In this document: positions 1-9,500 of the stretch, in pieces
Position numbering within the stretch: position 1 is the stretch's first letter
Layout of the letters: each line of letters opens with the position of its first letter
From: Streptomyces sp. CCM_MD2014
GTDB taxonomy: Bacteria; Actinomycetota; Actinomycetes; Streptomycetales; Streptomycetaceae
Direction of reading: 5' to 3'
Assembly: GCF_000772045.1 (NCBI RefSeq)
Contig: NZ_CP009754.1
Span: 1,798,001 to 1,862,000, forward strand
DNA: 64,000 nt
The notes under the pieces: model-generated
Databases searched by the model: none
Told to the model about the DNA's origin: nothing
Seen by the model: the letters and a program-made list of their open reading frames with translations, nothing else
Position numbers and translations under genes: made by a program

Positions 1-1424
1 GCCGCGACCTGAACGCCTCCACCGCCGGCCTCCAGTGGGTCACCAACGCCTACCTGCTCGCCCTCGCCGCCGCGCTCATCCTGGGCGGCAAGCTCGGCGA
101 CCGCTTCGGCCGCCGCACCTTCTACCTCGTCGGCGTCGCCGGCTTCACCCTGGCCTCCGTCGCCATCGGCCTGGCGGGATCCATCGAGGGCGTCATAGTC
201 TTCCGCGCCTTCCAGGGCTTCTTCGGGGCACTGCTGATGCCCAACACCCTCGGCATGCTGCGTGCCGTCTTCCCGCCCAGGAAGTTCGGCATGGCCGTGG
301 GCGTCTGGGCCATGGTGTCGTCGGTCTCGACGGCGCTCGGACCGATCGTGGGCGGTCTCCTCGTCGAGCACGTCAACTGGGAATCGGTCTTCTACATCAA
401 CGCCCCCATCGGCGTGATCGCGCTCGTCTTCAGCATCGCGGTCCTGCCGCAGAGCAAGAACACCACGGCGGCGCAGGAGAAGTTCGACATCCCCGGCGTC
501 GTCCTGCTCGCGCTCGGCCTGCTCGCCGTCGTCTTCGGCGTCGTCAAGGGGGAGACATGGGGCTGGACCTCGGCCGGCACCCTGGGCGTCATGGGCGCGG
601 GTGTCGTGGTCCTGCTGCTCTTCGGCTGGTACGAGACCCGCGTGACGCATCCGCTCCTGCCCATGCGCCTGTTCCGTAACCCGGCACTCACCATCGGCAC
701 CGTCATCACCGCCCTGAACTTCTTCGTCCTCCTCGGCGTGATCTTCTTCGTGATGCTGTACCTGCAGAACGTCCGGGGCTTCACCCCGGTCGAGGCCGGC
801 GTGCGCACCCTGCCGCTCAGCCTCGCCTCCGTGGTCGCCTCCCCGCTGGGCGCAGCCCTCACCGAGAGGTTCGGCCCGCGCCTGACGATGCCGCTCGGCA
901 TGGCTCTCCAGGCCGTTGCCTGCTTCACGATGCTCGGCTGGGGCGTGCACTCCTCGTACACCGTGATGTGGCCCCCGTTCATCGCGCTGGGACTGGGCGT
1001 CGGCATGGTGATGGCCTCCTCCTCCGACGCCGTCGTCGGCAACGCGCCGGTCAAGGACGGCGGCGTCGCGGGCGGCCTCCAGGCCACCGCCCTCCAGGTC
1101 GGTGGCGCGCTCGGCACGTCCGTTCTGATCTCCCTCATCAGCAGTCGAGTCGGCTCGACCCTGAGTGGGGAGCTGATCTCCTCCGGCGTGCCCGCCGAAG
1201 GGGCCCGCGGCCTGGCGGAGGCGAAGGACGCGGTGGCCATGGGCGTCGCCCCGGTCTCCGGCGACATGCCCGCCTCGTTCCAGTCGGCGGTCGTCGAGGG
1301 CAGCCACCAGGCGTTCATGAACGGCGTCCACGGCGCCGTGCTGGTCTCCGGTGTCCTGTGCGCGCTCGGCGCCCTGCTCGCCGTGGCGGGCGTACGGCGC
1401 AGTCCCGAGACGGCCGGTCACTGA
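1..1424 (+). CDS. MFS drug/proton antiporter, DHA2 (14-TMS) type, 5' truncated by window edge
   Basis: The reading frame is open from the first bases, so the N-terminus lies outside the window; about 474 residues remain. What is visible begins at the end of the first periplasmic loop and runs into helix 2 and the conserved cytoplasmic loop (GKLGDRFGRR), followed by the antiporter motif-C region (ALGPIVGG). At least eleven further hydrophobic stretches follow. The layout and length fit the EmrB/QacA-like drug:H+ antiporters, which export hydrophobic or cationic compounds across the cytoplasmic membrane. No regulator is visible because the upstream side is missing. The substrate cannot be read from sequence. 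The next plus-strand gene starts about 440 bases later, so this is probably the last gene of its transcript. Confidence 0.88.
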   Translation, partial: RDLNASTAGLQWVTNAYLLALAAALILGGKLGDRFGRRTFYLVGVAGFTLASVAIGLAGSIEGVIVFRAFQGFFGALLMPNTLGMLRAVFPPRKFGMAVGVWAMVSSVSTALGPIVGGLLVEHVNWESVFYINAPIGVIALVFSIAVLPQSKNTTAAQEKFDIPGVVLLALGLLAVVFGVVKGETWGWTSAGTLGVMGAGVVVLLLFGWYETRVTHPLLPMRLFRNPALTIGTVITALNFFVLLGVIFFVMLYLQNVRGFTPVEAGVRTLPLSLASVVASPLGAALTERFGPRLTMPLGMALQAVACFTMLGWGVHSSYTVMWPPFIALGLGVGMVMASSSDAVVGNAPVKDGGVAGGLQATALQVGGALGTSVLISLISSRVGSTLSGELISSGVPAEGARGLAEAKDAVAMGVAPVSGDMPASFQSAVVEGSHQAFMNGVHGAVLVSGVLCALGALLAVAGVRRSPETAGH

Positions 1425-1499
1425 GGCGTGACGGCTCTGCCCGGCCGAGGCGGGTGGGCGCACCGTGAGGACGGGAACTCCTCAACGCCTCGCCGGGCC

Positions 1500-1660
1500 A
1501 CGGGTGGCCCCGCCACCCCGGTGGGGCGGCGGGGCCGCACCACAGGGGGTTGGTGCCGCCGCAGGTGCGGTCGGCGGTGATCTCCTCTCCCGGCGCGAGA
1601 GCGCGGACGGCGTGGATGTCCACGTTCAGGGCGTCGGTGTTCTTGCGGTGGCGCGCGTCG
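1500..1660 (-). pseudogene. Possible SET-domain protein relic in the 444-base gap between MFS gene and hpnR
   Basis: The gap 1425-1868 carries no convincing intact gene. On the minus strand one frame encodes a short stretch resembling the C-terminal part of a SET domain (VDIHAVRALAPGEEITADR followed by Cys-Gly and later Trp-Cys-Gly). It has no N-terminal half and no plausible start. I read it as a decayed fragment, with low certainty. The remainder of the gap (1660-1868) shows only GC-rich sequence leading to the hpnR ribosome binding site. Confidence 0.25.
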
Positions 1661-1868
1661 GGCCGGGGCGAGTGGCCTCGGCGGTCTTCTGCCCGTCGTG
1701 GCGCCGGGCGGGGCTGCCCGCGGGGCCACCCCTGCGGGCACTCTCCTGCGACCAAGCGGCGGTATGCCGGGTACGCGGCGCCCGTCCGGCGGGAGGCCAG
1801 TGGGGAGACTCTTCCTTCCCGCTTCCGCGGAGCCCGGCTCCCTCGGGCTCCGGTCGACGAGGTGACCC

Positions 1869-3368
1869 ATGCGCCTGCTGCTCGTCCATCCCAGCGCCCT
1901 GATGTACTCCGAGATCTTCCTGCGGCTGGAGCCCCTCGGCCTGGAACGGGTGGCCGGCGCCGCCCGGGAGGCGGGCCACGAGGTACGCGTCGTGGATCTC
2001 CAGGTGCTGCCGGTGGCGCGGCTGCGCGACGAGGTGCGGTCGTTCCGGCCCGAGGCCGTCGGCTTCTCCCTGAACTACCTGGCGAACATCCCGGAGGCGA
2101 TCGATCTGGCCGCGAAGGTGAAGCGGGAGGTTCCCGGCTGCTTCGTCTTCTTCGGCGGGCACAGCGTCTCCTTCGTCGCCGAGGAGGTGCTGGCACAGTC
2201 GGCGGGCGCGGTGGACGCGGTGGTCCGCGGGGAGGGCGAACCGGCGATCGCCCCGCTGCTCGAGGCGGTCCGCGACGGCGGCGTGGACGGCGTCCCCGGC
2301 ATCGTCACCGCCGCCGGGCGGGGGCCCGCGCCGCTGATGCTGCACGGCATCGACACGCCGCTGCCGGCCCGCGACCTGATGCGCAACCGCCGCCGCTACT
2401 TCATCGGCGAACTGGACCCGTGCGCGTCCGTGGAGTTCACGCGCGGCTGTCCCTGGGACTGCTCGTTCTGCTCCGCCTGGACCTTCTACGGCCGCAGCTA
2501 TCGCAAGGCCTCCCCCGAAGCGGCGGCCGAGGACCTCGCGCGGATCCGCGAGCCCAACGTGTTCATCGTGGACGACGTGGCCTTCATCCGGCCCGAGCAC
2601 GGCAACGCGATCGCCGACGAGGTGGAGCGGCGCGGCATCCGCAAGCAGTACTACCTGGAGACGCGCAGCGACGTGCTGCTGCGCCACCCCGAGGTCTTCG
2701 AGCGGTGGGCGAGGCTGGGCCTGCGCTACATGTTCCTGGGCATGGAGGCCATCGACGCCGAGGGCCTCGACCTGTTCCGCAAGCGGATCAGCCCGGACGA
2801 GAACGTCCGCGCCCTGGAGGCGGCCCGCCGCATGGGCATCCAGGTCGCCATCAACCTGATCGTCGATCCCGCGTGGGACGAGGAGCGGTTCCGGGTGGTG
2901 CGGGAGTTCGCCCTCTCGGTGCCGGAGATCGTCCACTTCACGGTGATGACGCCCTACCCGGGCACGGAGATCTGGCACACCGAGTCCCGTCGGCTCACCA
3001 CCCGCGACTACCGGCTCTTCGACATCCAGCACGCCGTGGTCCCCACCACGCTGCCCCTGGAGCGGTTCTACGAGGAACTGGTGCGCACCCAGGCCGTGAT
3101 CAACCGCAAGCACCTGGGCCTGCGCACCGCCTTCGGAGCGGCCCGCATCCTCGGCCGGAACCTGCTGCACGGGCAGACCAACTTCGCCCGGATGCTGTGG
3201 AAGTTCAACCAGGTCTACAATCCGCGCCGGCAACTGGCCGACCACGCCCGTCCGGTCCGCTACGAGCTGCCCCTGCCCGAGCGGCTCGACGTCGGTGACC
3301 GCCGCCGGCTGTACGTGCACACCCGCGGCGGTGCCAAGGGCACACCCGCGCGTGGGGCGGCCGACTGA
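1869..3368 (+). CDS. hpnR: Cobalamin-binding radical SAM methyltransferase, hopanoid C-3 methylase HpnR
   Basis: The 499-residue protein has an N-terminal B12-binding-like Rossmann region (about 1-150) and a radical SAM core with the cluster motif CPWDCSFC (C194, C198, C201). The opening (LLVHPSALMYSEIFLRLEPL), GFSLNYLANIPE, DPCASVEFTRGCPWDCSFC and the late HTESRRLTTRDYRLFDIQHA match HpnR as I know it, well beyond the generic B12-radical-SAM pattern. HpnR methylates ring A of hopanoids at C-3 using SAM and cobalamin; the substrate is a membrane lipid. The start is ATG with GAGGTGA five bases upstream. No squalene-hopene cyclase or other hpn gene is adjacent, so substrate supply must come from elsewhere in the genome. 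The family call is from recall of the sequence, not from a search. Confidence 0.82.
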   Translation: MRLLLVHPSALMYSEIFLRLEPLGLERVAGAAREAGHEVRVVDLQVLPVARLRDEVRSFRPEAVGFSLNYLANIPEAIDLAAKVKREVPGCFVFFGGHSVSFVAEEVLAQSAGAVDAVVRGEGEPAIAPLLEAVRDGGVDGVPGIVTAAGRGPAPLMLHGIDTPLPARDLMRNRRRYFIGELDPCASVEFTRGCPWDCSFCSAWTFYGRSYRKASPEAAAEDLARIREPNVFIVDDVAFIRPEHGNAIADEVERRGIRKQYYLETRSDVLLRHPEVFERWARLGLRYMFLGMEAIDAEGLDLFRKRISPDENVRALEAARRMGIQVAINLIVDPAWDEERFRVVREFALSVPEIVHFTVMTPYPGTEIWHTESRRLTTRDYRLFDIQHAVVPTTLPLERFYEELVRTQAVINRKHLGLRTAFGAARILGRNLLHGQTNFARMLWKFNQVYNPRRQLADHARPVRYELPLPERLDVGDRRRLYVHTRGGAKGTPARGAAD

Positions 3369-3474
3369 CGGGGCGAGTGCCGGTGCGTCCCCCCGTCGCC
3401 GTTTGGCCGGGCGCCGTCGGGGCACCCAGGCCCCGGCCGGTCCGACGACGGCGCATGGGCGAGGAGGCCCGGAC

Positions 3475-4533
3475 ATGACGGACGACACCGAGACTCCGGT
3501 CCCCGGAGCGGGCGGGAACCTGCTGTCCGGGCCGCAGCCGGAGCCGACGCGTGCCGCCGGCTACCCGGACGCCCCGCCCCGCGTGGGCTTCTTCACGGAC
3601 ACCTCCGTGTGCATCGGCTGCAAGGCGTGCGAGGTGGCGTGCAAGGAGTGGAACGCGATCCCGGAGGACGGCCTGGAACTGACCGGCATGTCCTACGACA
3701 ACACCCAGGGGCTCGGCGCGGACACCTGGCGGCACGTGGCCTTCATCGAACAGCGCAAGCCACTGGGCGGGCAGGAACCCGGCGTCGGCCACGAGTCCGT
3801 CGACGTCTTCGCGGCGGCCGGCGCGCTGGGCACCTCCCCGTCCTCGCCGGGCCCGGGCGCGACCGCGCCCGCACCCGGCGACCGGCCCGCCGACGCACCC
3901 GGTGACGGACCGGCGGCCGCGGCACCCGCCGGGGAGATCTCCCCCGTGGCGCCGGAGGGCCGCACCGAGCTGCGCTGGCTGATGTCCTCCGACGTGTGCA
4001 AGCACTGCACCCACGCCGCCTGCCTGGACGTCTGTCCCACGGGTTCGCTGTTCCGCACCGAGTTCGGCACGGTCGTGGTCCAGGAGGACATCTGCAACGG
4101 CTGCGGCTACTGCGTGCCCGCCTGCCCGTACGGCGTCATCGACCAGCGCCCCGACGACGGCCGGGTCTGGAAGTGCACCCTGTGCTACGACCGGCTCGGC
4201 GTCGGCATGGAACCCGCCTGCGCCAAGGCCTGCCCGACCGACTCCATCCAGTTCGGCCCGCTGGACGAGCTGCGCGAGCGGGCCGCGGCCCGGGTCGCCC
4301 AGCTGCACTCCGCGGGTGTCACGGACGCCCGCCTCTACGGCGAGGACCCGGGCGACGGGGTCGGCGGCGACGGCGCCTTCTTCCTGCTGCTGGACGAACC
4401 GGAGGTGTACGGCCTGCCGCCCGGCCCGGTCGTCACCACCCGCGACCTGCCCGCGATGTGGCGGCACGCGGCGACGGCCGCCGTCTCGCTCGTCGCGCTC
4501 GCCGCCGTCAGCTTCGCGAGGAGGCCGCGATGA
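3475..4533 (+). CDS. fdhB: Formate dehydrogenase iron-sulfur (beta) subunit with long Pro/Ala linker
   Basis: 352 residues from ATG 3475, chosen because GAGGAGG lies eight bases upstream and the earlier in-frame sequence is low-complexity read-through from the gene before. Four ferredoxin-like Cys clusters are visible: CIGCKACEVACKEW near the N-terminus, CKHCTHAACLDVCP, CNGCGYCVPACPYG, and CTLCYDRLG followed by CAKACP. These are the four [4Fe-4S] sites that carry electrons from the catalytic subunit to the membrane subunit, as in FdnH/FdoH. A hydrophobic helix ends the protein (VSLVALAAVSF), as in the anchored family members. Unusual is an insert of roughly 55 residues rich in Pro, Ala and Gly between the first and second clusters, lacking in the E. 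coli protein. Its stop overlaps the start of the next gene (ATGA), so the two are translationally coupled. Confidence 0.92.
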   Translation: MTDDTETPVPGAGGNLLSGPQPEPTRAAGYPDAPPRVGFFTDTSVCIGCKACEVACKEWNAIPEDGLELTGMSYDNTQGLGADTWRHVAFIEQRKPLGGQEPGVGHESVDVFAAAGALGTSPSSPGPGATAPAPGDRPADAPGDGPAAAAPAGEISPVAPEGRTELRWLMSSDVCKHCTHAACLDVCPTGSLFRTEFGTVVVQEDICNGCGYCVPACPYGVIDQRPDDGRVWKCTLCYDRLGVGMEPACAKACPTDSIQFGPLDELRERAAARVAQLHSAGVTDARLYGEDPGDGVGGDGAFFLLLDEPEVYGLPPGPVVTTRDLPAMWRHAATAAVSLVALAAVSFARRPR

Positions 4534-5573
4534 GCGGTTCCGACGTCACCCGGGACGGCGTGGAGGGTGCCCGCCCCGGACGGGACGCCCTCACCGGCAC
4601 CCACGCCGGGCGCCGCCGCCGGCGCCGGGGCCGGGGCGAGCGGGCGATGGTGCCGGACGCCGAGTTCTCCTCGTACTACGGCAGGCCGATCCTGAACAGG
4701 CCGACGTGGAAGCCCCTGGACATCGCGGGTTACCTGTACCTCGGCGGGCTGGCGGGTGCCTCCTCGCTGCTGGCCGCGGGCGCGCACGCCACCGGCCAGC
4801 CCGCACTCGCGCGGACGGCCAAGCTGGGCGCGGCGGGCGCCGTCTCGCTGTCACTGGCCGCCCTGGTGCACGACCTGGGCCGCCCCGAACGCTTCCTGAA
4901 CATGCTCCGTGTGTTCAAGCCCACCTCCCCGATGAGCGTGGGCTCGTGGCTGCTGGCCGGTTACGCGCCGCTGACCGTCGCCGCGGCCGCCGCCGACGTC
5001 GCCGGCAGGTACCGCCTGGTGGGCGCGGCGGCCACCGCGTCCGCCGCCGTGCTGGGTCCGGCGGTCGCCACCTACACCGCCGTGCTGGTCTCCGACACGG
5101 CCGTGCCGTCCTGGCACGACGGGCACCGCGAGCTGCCGTACGTCTTCGCCGGGTCCGGGGCCACCGCCGCCGCCGGGCTCGCCCTGGTGTGCGCGCCGGT
5201 CGCTGAGACGGGCCCCGCGAGGCGCACGGCCGCGCTGGGCGCCGCTCTCGAACTCGGATCGTTCCGGGTGATGAAGCGGCGCATGGGGCTGACCGCCGAG
5301 CCGTTCGAACGCGGCAGGGCCCGGACGCTGCTCCGGGCGGCCGAGACGCTCACCTCCGTGGGCGCCGCGCTCGGGGCGTGGCCCGGCGGGCGCAACCGGG
5401 CGGTCGCCGCGGTCGCGGGTGCGGCCCTCCTCGCCGGTTCGGCCGCGCTGCGCTTCGGCGTCTTCCACGCGGGAGTCGCCTCGGCGGAGGATCCCAAGTA
5501 CACGGTGCTGCCCCAGCGGGAGCGGCTGGCGGCCGGGGCACGGGAGCCCGGCGGCGCTCCCCCGGCGTCCTGA
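4530..5573 (+). CDS. NrfD/PsrC-type membrane subunit of the formate dehydrogenase complex
   Basis: 347 residues beginning at the ATG that overlaps the fdhB stop codon. After a basic N-terminal tail (Arg-rich around residue 30) come about eight to nine hydrophobic helices. The stretch HDLGRPERFLNMLRVFKP followed by TSPMSVGSW is typical of NrfD-family subunits of respiratory molybdoenzymes. Such subunits accept electrons from the four-cluster ferredoxin subunit and pass them to quinone. This differs from the cytochrome b FdnI of E. coli formate dehydrogenase-N; it has no haem-binding His pattern that I can see. Position and coupling make it the membrane partner of FdhB and FdhA. A 250-base gap (5574-5823) with no recognisable gene follows. 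Confidence 0.88.
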   Translation: MSGSDVTRDGVEGARPGRDALTGTHAGRRRRRRGRGERAMVPDAEFSSYYGRPILNRPTWKPLDIAGYLYLGGLAGASSLLAAGAHATGQPALARTAKLGAAGAVSLSLAALVHDLGRPERFLNMLRVFKPTSPMSVGSWLLAGYAPLTVAAAAADVAGRYRLVGAAATASAAVLGPAVATYTAVLVSDTAVPSWHDGHRELPYVFAGSGATAAAGLALVCAPVAETGPARRTAALGAALELGSFRVMKRRMGLTAEPFERGRARTLLRAAETLTSVGAALGAWPGGRNRAVAAVAGAALLAGSAALRFGVFHAGVASAEDPKYTVLPQRERLAAGAREPGGAPPAS

Positions 5574-5823
5574 GTCAGCCGCCCGCGCCCAGCCGCCGGG
5601 CCGGGCCGGCCGTCGAGTCGGCGGCACGGTCGGCGGGCGGTCCCCTCTCCGGGACGTGTCGGGCGGATGCCAGGCGGGCTCCACCGACCGGCCGGACGGC
5701 CCACGAGCGGACACACCGCGGGGTGCGGTGTTCCGGTACCGGTGTCCGGGCAGGTTTGGGACGCGCGCCCCGGCGCACTCCTTTCGGCAGGTCGGTGAAG
5801 CGCCGCAGGAGAGGCAGGCGAGC

Positions 5824-6447
5824 ATGACGCACTCGGCCGGGGAAGGCCGGGTCCGCAGCCGGACCGGGCTCGTCCTGTCCGCCCTTCTGACCGGCGGGAC
5901 CCTGCTCGTGACGGGCTCGGCGTGCTCCCAGCCTCCGCCGGCACGGTCGCCCGAGGTACTGCCCCAGGTGGAAGCCCCTTACGACCTGGCCGTCGGCAAG
6001 GCCCTCGACGAGGTGCCCCGCAGCGAGTTCGTCTCCCTGAGCCTGCGGCCGTCGGACGTGCGGCCCACCTGGCTGGTCCGGGTCGCCCACGGCAACGGGG
6101 CGGTGCGTCTGGTCCGCGTCTCGGCCACGGACGGCCGGCTCCTGGGCACGTCCGTCCCGGCCGGGCAGACGGCCGGGACGGAGAAGCGCACGGCCGAGCT
6201 GGTCGACGCCGCCCGGGTGCTGCCGAAGGAGGCGGTCGACAAGGTGAAGCGGCCGGACTTCGGGAAGGTGAGCGGCATCGCGCTGCACAAGGGGTCGCGT
6301 GGGCAGCCCGTCTGGTCGGTCACCGTCGCCCTCGTCGAGCCGGTCCGGGAGCGTGTGTACGAGGTCGACGCGGTGACGTCCGAGGTGCTGAGCAGCCTCA
6401 CCGCGGGAGCGGTCGGGGGCTCGAAGACTCCCGACGACCACGGATGA
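5824..6447 (+). CDS. Small secreted lipoprotein, PepSY-like, within the formate dehydrogenase locus
   Basis: 207 residues. The N-terminus has basic residues, a hydrophobic stretch (LVLSALLTGGTLLVTG) and a Cys in SAC context, which is a plausible lipobox, so the protein is probably anchored on the outer face of the membrane. The rest has alternating strands ending in PVWSVTVALVEP and YEVDAVTSEVLS, the pattern of PepSY-type domains (strand, helix with repeated Val/Lys, then W-V-V-x-V and D-x-xTGxV). ATG 5824 is preceded by AGGAGAGG. It lies between the membrane subunit and the catalytic subunit on the same strand, which suggests a role in assembly, maturation or regulation of the complex. No enzymatic function is visible and I cannot name it more closely. 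Confidence 0.7.
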   Translation: MTHSAGEGRVRSRTGLVLSALLTGGTLLVTGSACSQPPPARSPEVLPQVEAPYDLAVGKALDEVPRSEFVSLSLRPSDVRPTWLVRVAHGNGAVRLVRVSATDGRLLGTSVPAGQTAGTEKRTAELVDAARVLPKEAVDKVKRPDFGKVSGIALHKGSRGQPVWSVTVALVEPVRERVYEVDAVTSEVLSSLTAGAVGGSKTPDDHG

Positions 6448-6545
6448 TTGACCGGGATCGCGCGGGGCACTCGCACCGCGACCACCGCGACCACCGCGAC
6501 CGGACACGGCGGGCGACGACGGGACACGGCCGGAAGGACAGGGTG

Positions 6546-9500
6546 ATGGGCGTACGCACCTGGATCGACTCCTGGCCGGTCTACCGCCAGCTGAAGGGGA
6601 CCGACCCCCTGGGCCGCGGGGCCGCCGCCAAGAGCGGGGCCACCGCGCGTCTCACCCCGCGCGTCGCCTCCGCCGACCGGGTCGTCAAGTCGGTCTGTCC
6701 CTACTGCGCGGTCGGCTGCGGACAGAACGTCTACGTCGAGGACGGCCGCGTCACCCAGATCGAGGGCGACCCCGACTCCCCCATCTCCCGCGGCCGTCTG
6801 TGCCCCAAGGGCTCGGCCAGCCTGCAGCTCACCACGGGCGGTGCCCGCGAGCACCACGTCCTGTACCGCCGTCCGCACGGCACCGAGTGGGAGCGGCTGG
6901 ACCTGGACACGGCGATGGACATGATCGCCGACCGGGTGATCGAGGCGCGGCGCTCCGGCTGGCAGTGGGAGGTCGACGAGACCCGCACCCGGCGCACCCT
7001 CGGTGTCGCGAGCCTCGGCGGGGCGACACTGGACAACGAGGAGAACTACCTGATCAAGAAGCTGTTCACCGCCCTGGGCGCGGTGCAGATCGAGAATCAG
7101 GCGCGTGTTTGACACTCCTCCACCGTTCCCAGTCTGGGAACCTCGTTCGGCCGCGGCGGCGCGACCACCTTCCAGCAGGACCTGCAGCACTCCGACTGCA
7201 TCGTCATCCAGGGCTCGAACATGGCCGAGTGCCATCCGGTCGGGTTCCAGTGGGTGATGGAGGCCAAGGCCCGCGGCGCGAAGGTGATCCACGTCGACCC
7301 GCGTTTCACCCGCACCAGCGCCCTGGCCGACGTCCACGTGCCCCTGCGCGCGGGGTCGGACATCGCCTTCCTCGGCGGGATCATCAACCACGTCCTGCGG
7401 ACCGGGAGCTACTTCCGCGACTACGTGGTCGCCTACACCAACGGGCCGGTCGTCCTGCGGGAGGACTTCCGTGACACGGAGGACCTCGACGGCGTCTTCT
7501 CCGGCCTCGATGCCGGCAGCCGCAGCTACGACAACAGCAGCTGGCAGTACAAGGGCACGGAGATGCAGGCGGCCTCGGGCCAGCGCGACCAGGAGTACGG
7601 CAAGCGGACCAGGGACGGCAGCAGTGTGACGGAGGCCGCCCGCGGCGAGTCGCACGGTTCGGGCGGTCCCGACATCGGTGAGGGGGAGCCGGAGCGGGAC
7701 GAGACCATGTCCCACCCGCGCTGCGTCTTCCAGGTGCTCAAGCGGCACTACGCCCGCTACACCCCCGAGGTGGTCGAGCAGGTCTGCGGCGTGCCGCAAG
7801 ACCTCTTCCGCCAGGTGTGCGAGCTGGTGACGCAGAACTCGGGGCGGGAGCGGACGACGGCGTTCGCGTACGCGGTCGGCTGGACCCAGCACACGGTGGG
7901 CGTGCAGTACATCCGGGCCGCCTCGGTCCTGCAGAGTCTGCTGGGCAACATCGGCCGGCCGGGCGGCGGCATCCTGGCCCTGCGCGGCCACGCCTCCATC
8001 CAGGGTTCCACGGACATCCCGACGCTGTTCAACCTGCTGCCGGGCTACATCCCCATGCCGCACGCCCATCAGCAGCAGGACCTCGACACCTTCGTCGAGG
8101 CGGAGGCGGCCCGCAAGGGCTACTGGGGCAACATGCGCTCCTACCTCGTCAGTCTCCTCAAGGCGTACTGGGGTGAGGCGGCCACCGACGGCAACGACTT
8201 CTGCTTCGACTACCTCCCGCGGCTGACCGGCTCGCACTCCACCTACGAGACGGTCATGGCCCAGCTGGACGGCGTCTGCAAGGGCTACTTCCTGATGGGC
8301 GAGAACCCCGCCGTCGGCTCCGCCAACGCCAAACTGCAGCGGCTGGGCATGGCCAACCTCGACTGGCTGGTGGTCCGGGACTTCTCCCTCATCGAGTCGG
8401 CCACCTGGTGGAAGGACGGCCCGGAGATCGAGACGGGCGAGATGCGCACGGAGGACATCGGCACGGAGGTGTTCTTCCTGCCGGCCGCCGCGCACACCGA
8501 GAAGGACGGCAGCTTCACCAACACCCAGCGTCTGCTGCAGTGGCACCACCAGGCCGTGCCGCCGCCCGGCGAGGCCCGCAGCGACCTCTGGTTCACCTTC
8601 CACCTCGGCCGGATCATCCGGGAGAAGCTCGCCGCGTCCACCGACGAGATGGACCGGCCGCTCCTGGACCTGACCTGGGGCTATCCCACGAAGGGCGAGC
8701 ACGCCGAGCCGGACGCGGAGGCCGTCCTCGCCGAGATCAACGGCCACGACTCCGACGGCAGCCCGCTGTCGTCGTACGAGGAGTTGAAGGACGACGGGTC
8801 GACGGTCTGCGGCTGCTGGATCTACTGCGGGGTCCACGCGGACGGGGTCAACCAGGCGGCCCGCCGCAAGCCGGGCCGGGAGCAGGACTGGGTGGCGAAG
8901 GAGTGGGGCTGGGCCTGGCCGGCCAACCGGCGCATCCTCTACAACCGCGCCTCGGCGGACCCGGACGGCCGGCCGTGGAGCGAGCGCAAGGCCCTGGTGT
9001 GGTGGGACGCGGACGAGGGCTCCTGGACCGGCCACGACGTGCCCGACTTCAAGCCCGACAAGGCCCCCGACCACGAGCCGCCCCCGGACGCGGAGGGCCC
9101 CGCGGCGCTCTCGGGCCAGGACCCCTTCATCATGCAGGCGGACGGCAAGGCGTGGCTGTACGTGCCCTCCGGCCTCACCGACGGCCCGCTGCCCACCCAC
9201 TACGAGCCGCAGGACTCGCCGTTCCCGAACCTGCTGTACGCGCAACAGCGCAACCCCGTGCGCCACTTGCTGCCGCCGCACCCGGACAACCGCTACCAGC
9301 CCAGCGGCACCGAGCCCGGCTCGGAGGTCTTCCCGTACGTCGCCACCACCTACCGGCTCACCGAGCACCACACCGCGGGCGGCATGTCCCGGTGGCAGCC
9401 CTATCTCGCGGAGCTCCAGCCGGAGTTCTTCTGCGAGGTCTCCCCCGAGCTGGCCGCCTCGCGCGGGCTGGAGCACACCGGCTGGGCGACGATCGTCAGC

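Noticed and set aside
1725..1868. Cobalamin riboswitch upstream of the B12-dependent hpnR gene
   Set aside because: I looked for the B12 box and the surrounding conserved stems; a fragment resembles CCACTGG but on the wrong strand and the rest of the consensus is missing.
1315..2196. Large minus-strand ORFs overlapping the hpnR start
   Set aside because: Arg/Pro-rich shadow frames of the GC-rich coding sequence; only a small SET-like stretch is of any interest, reported as a weak relic.
6546..7112. FdhA as a pseudogene broken by a stop codon
   Set aside because: The stop falls exactly at the conserved Sec position, the frame continues with family sequence, a SECIS-like hairpin follows, and selABCD are adjacent.
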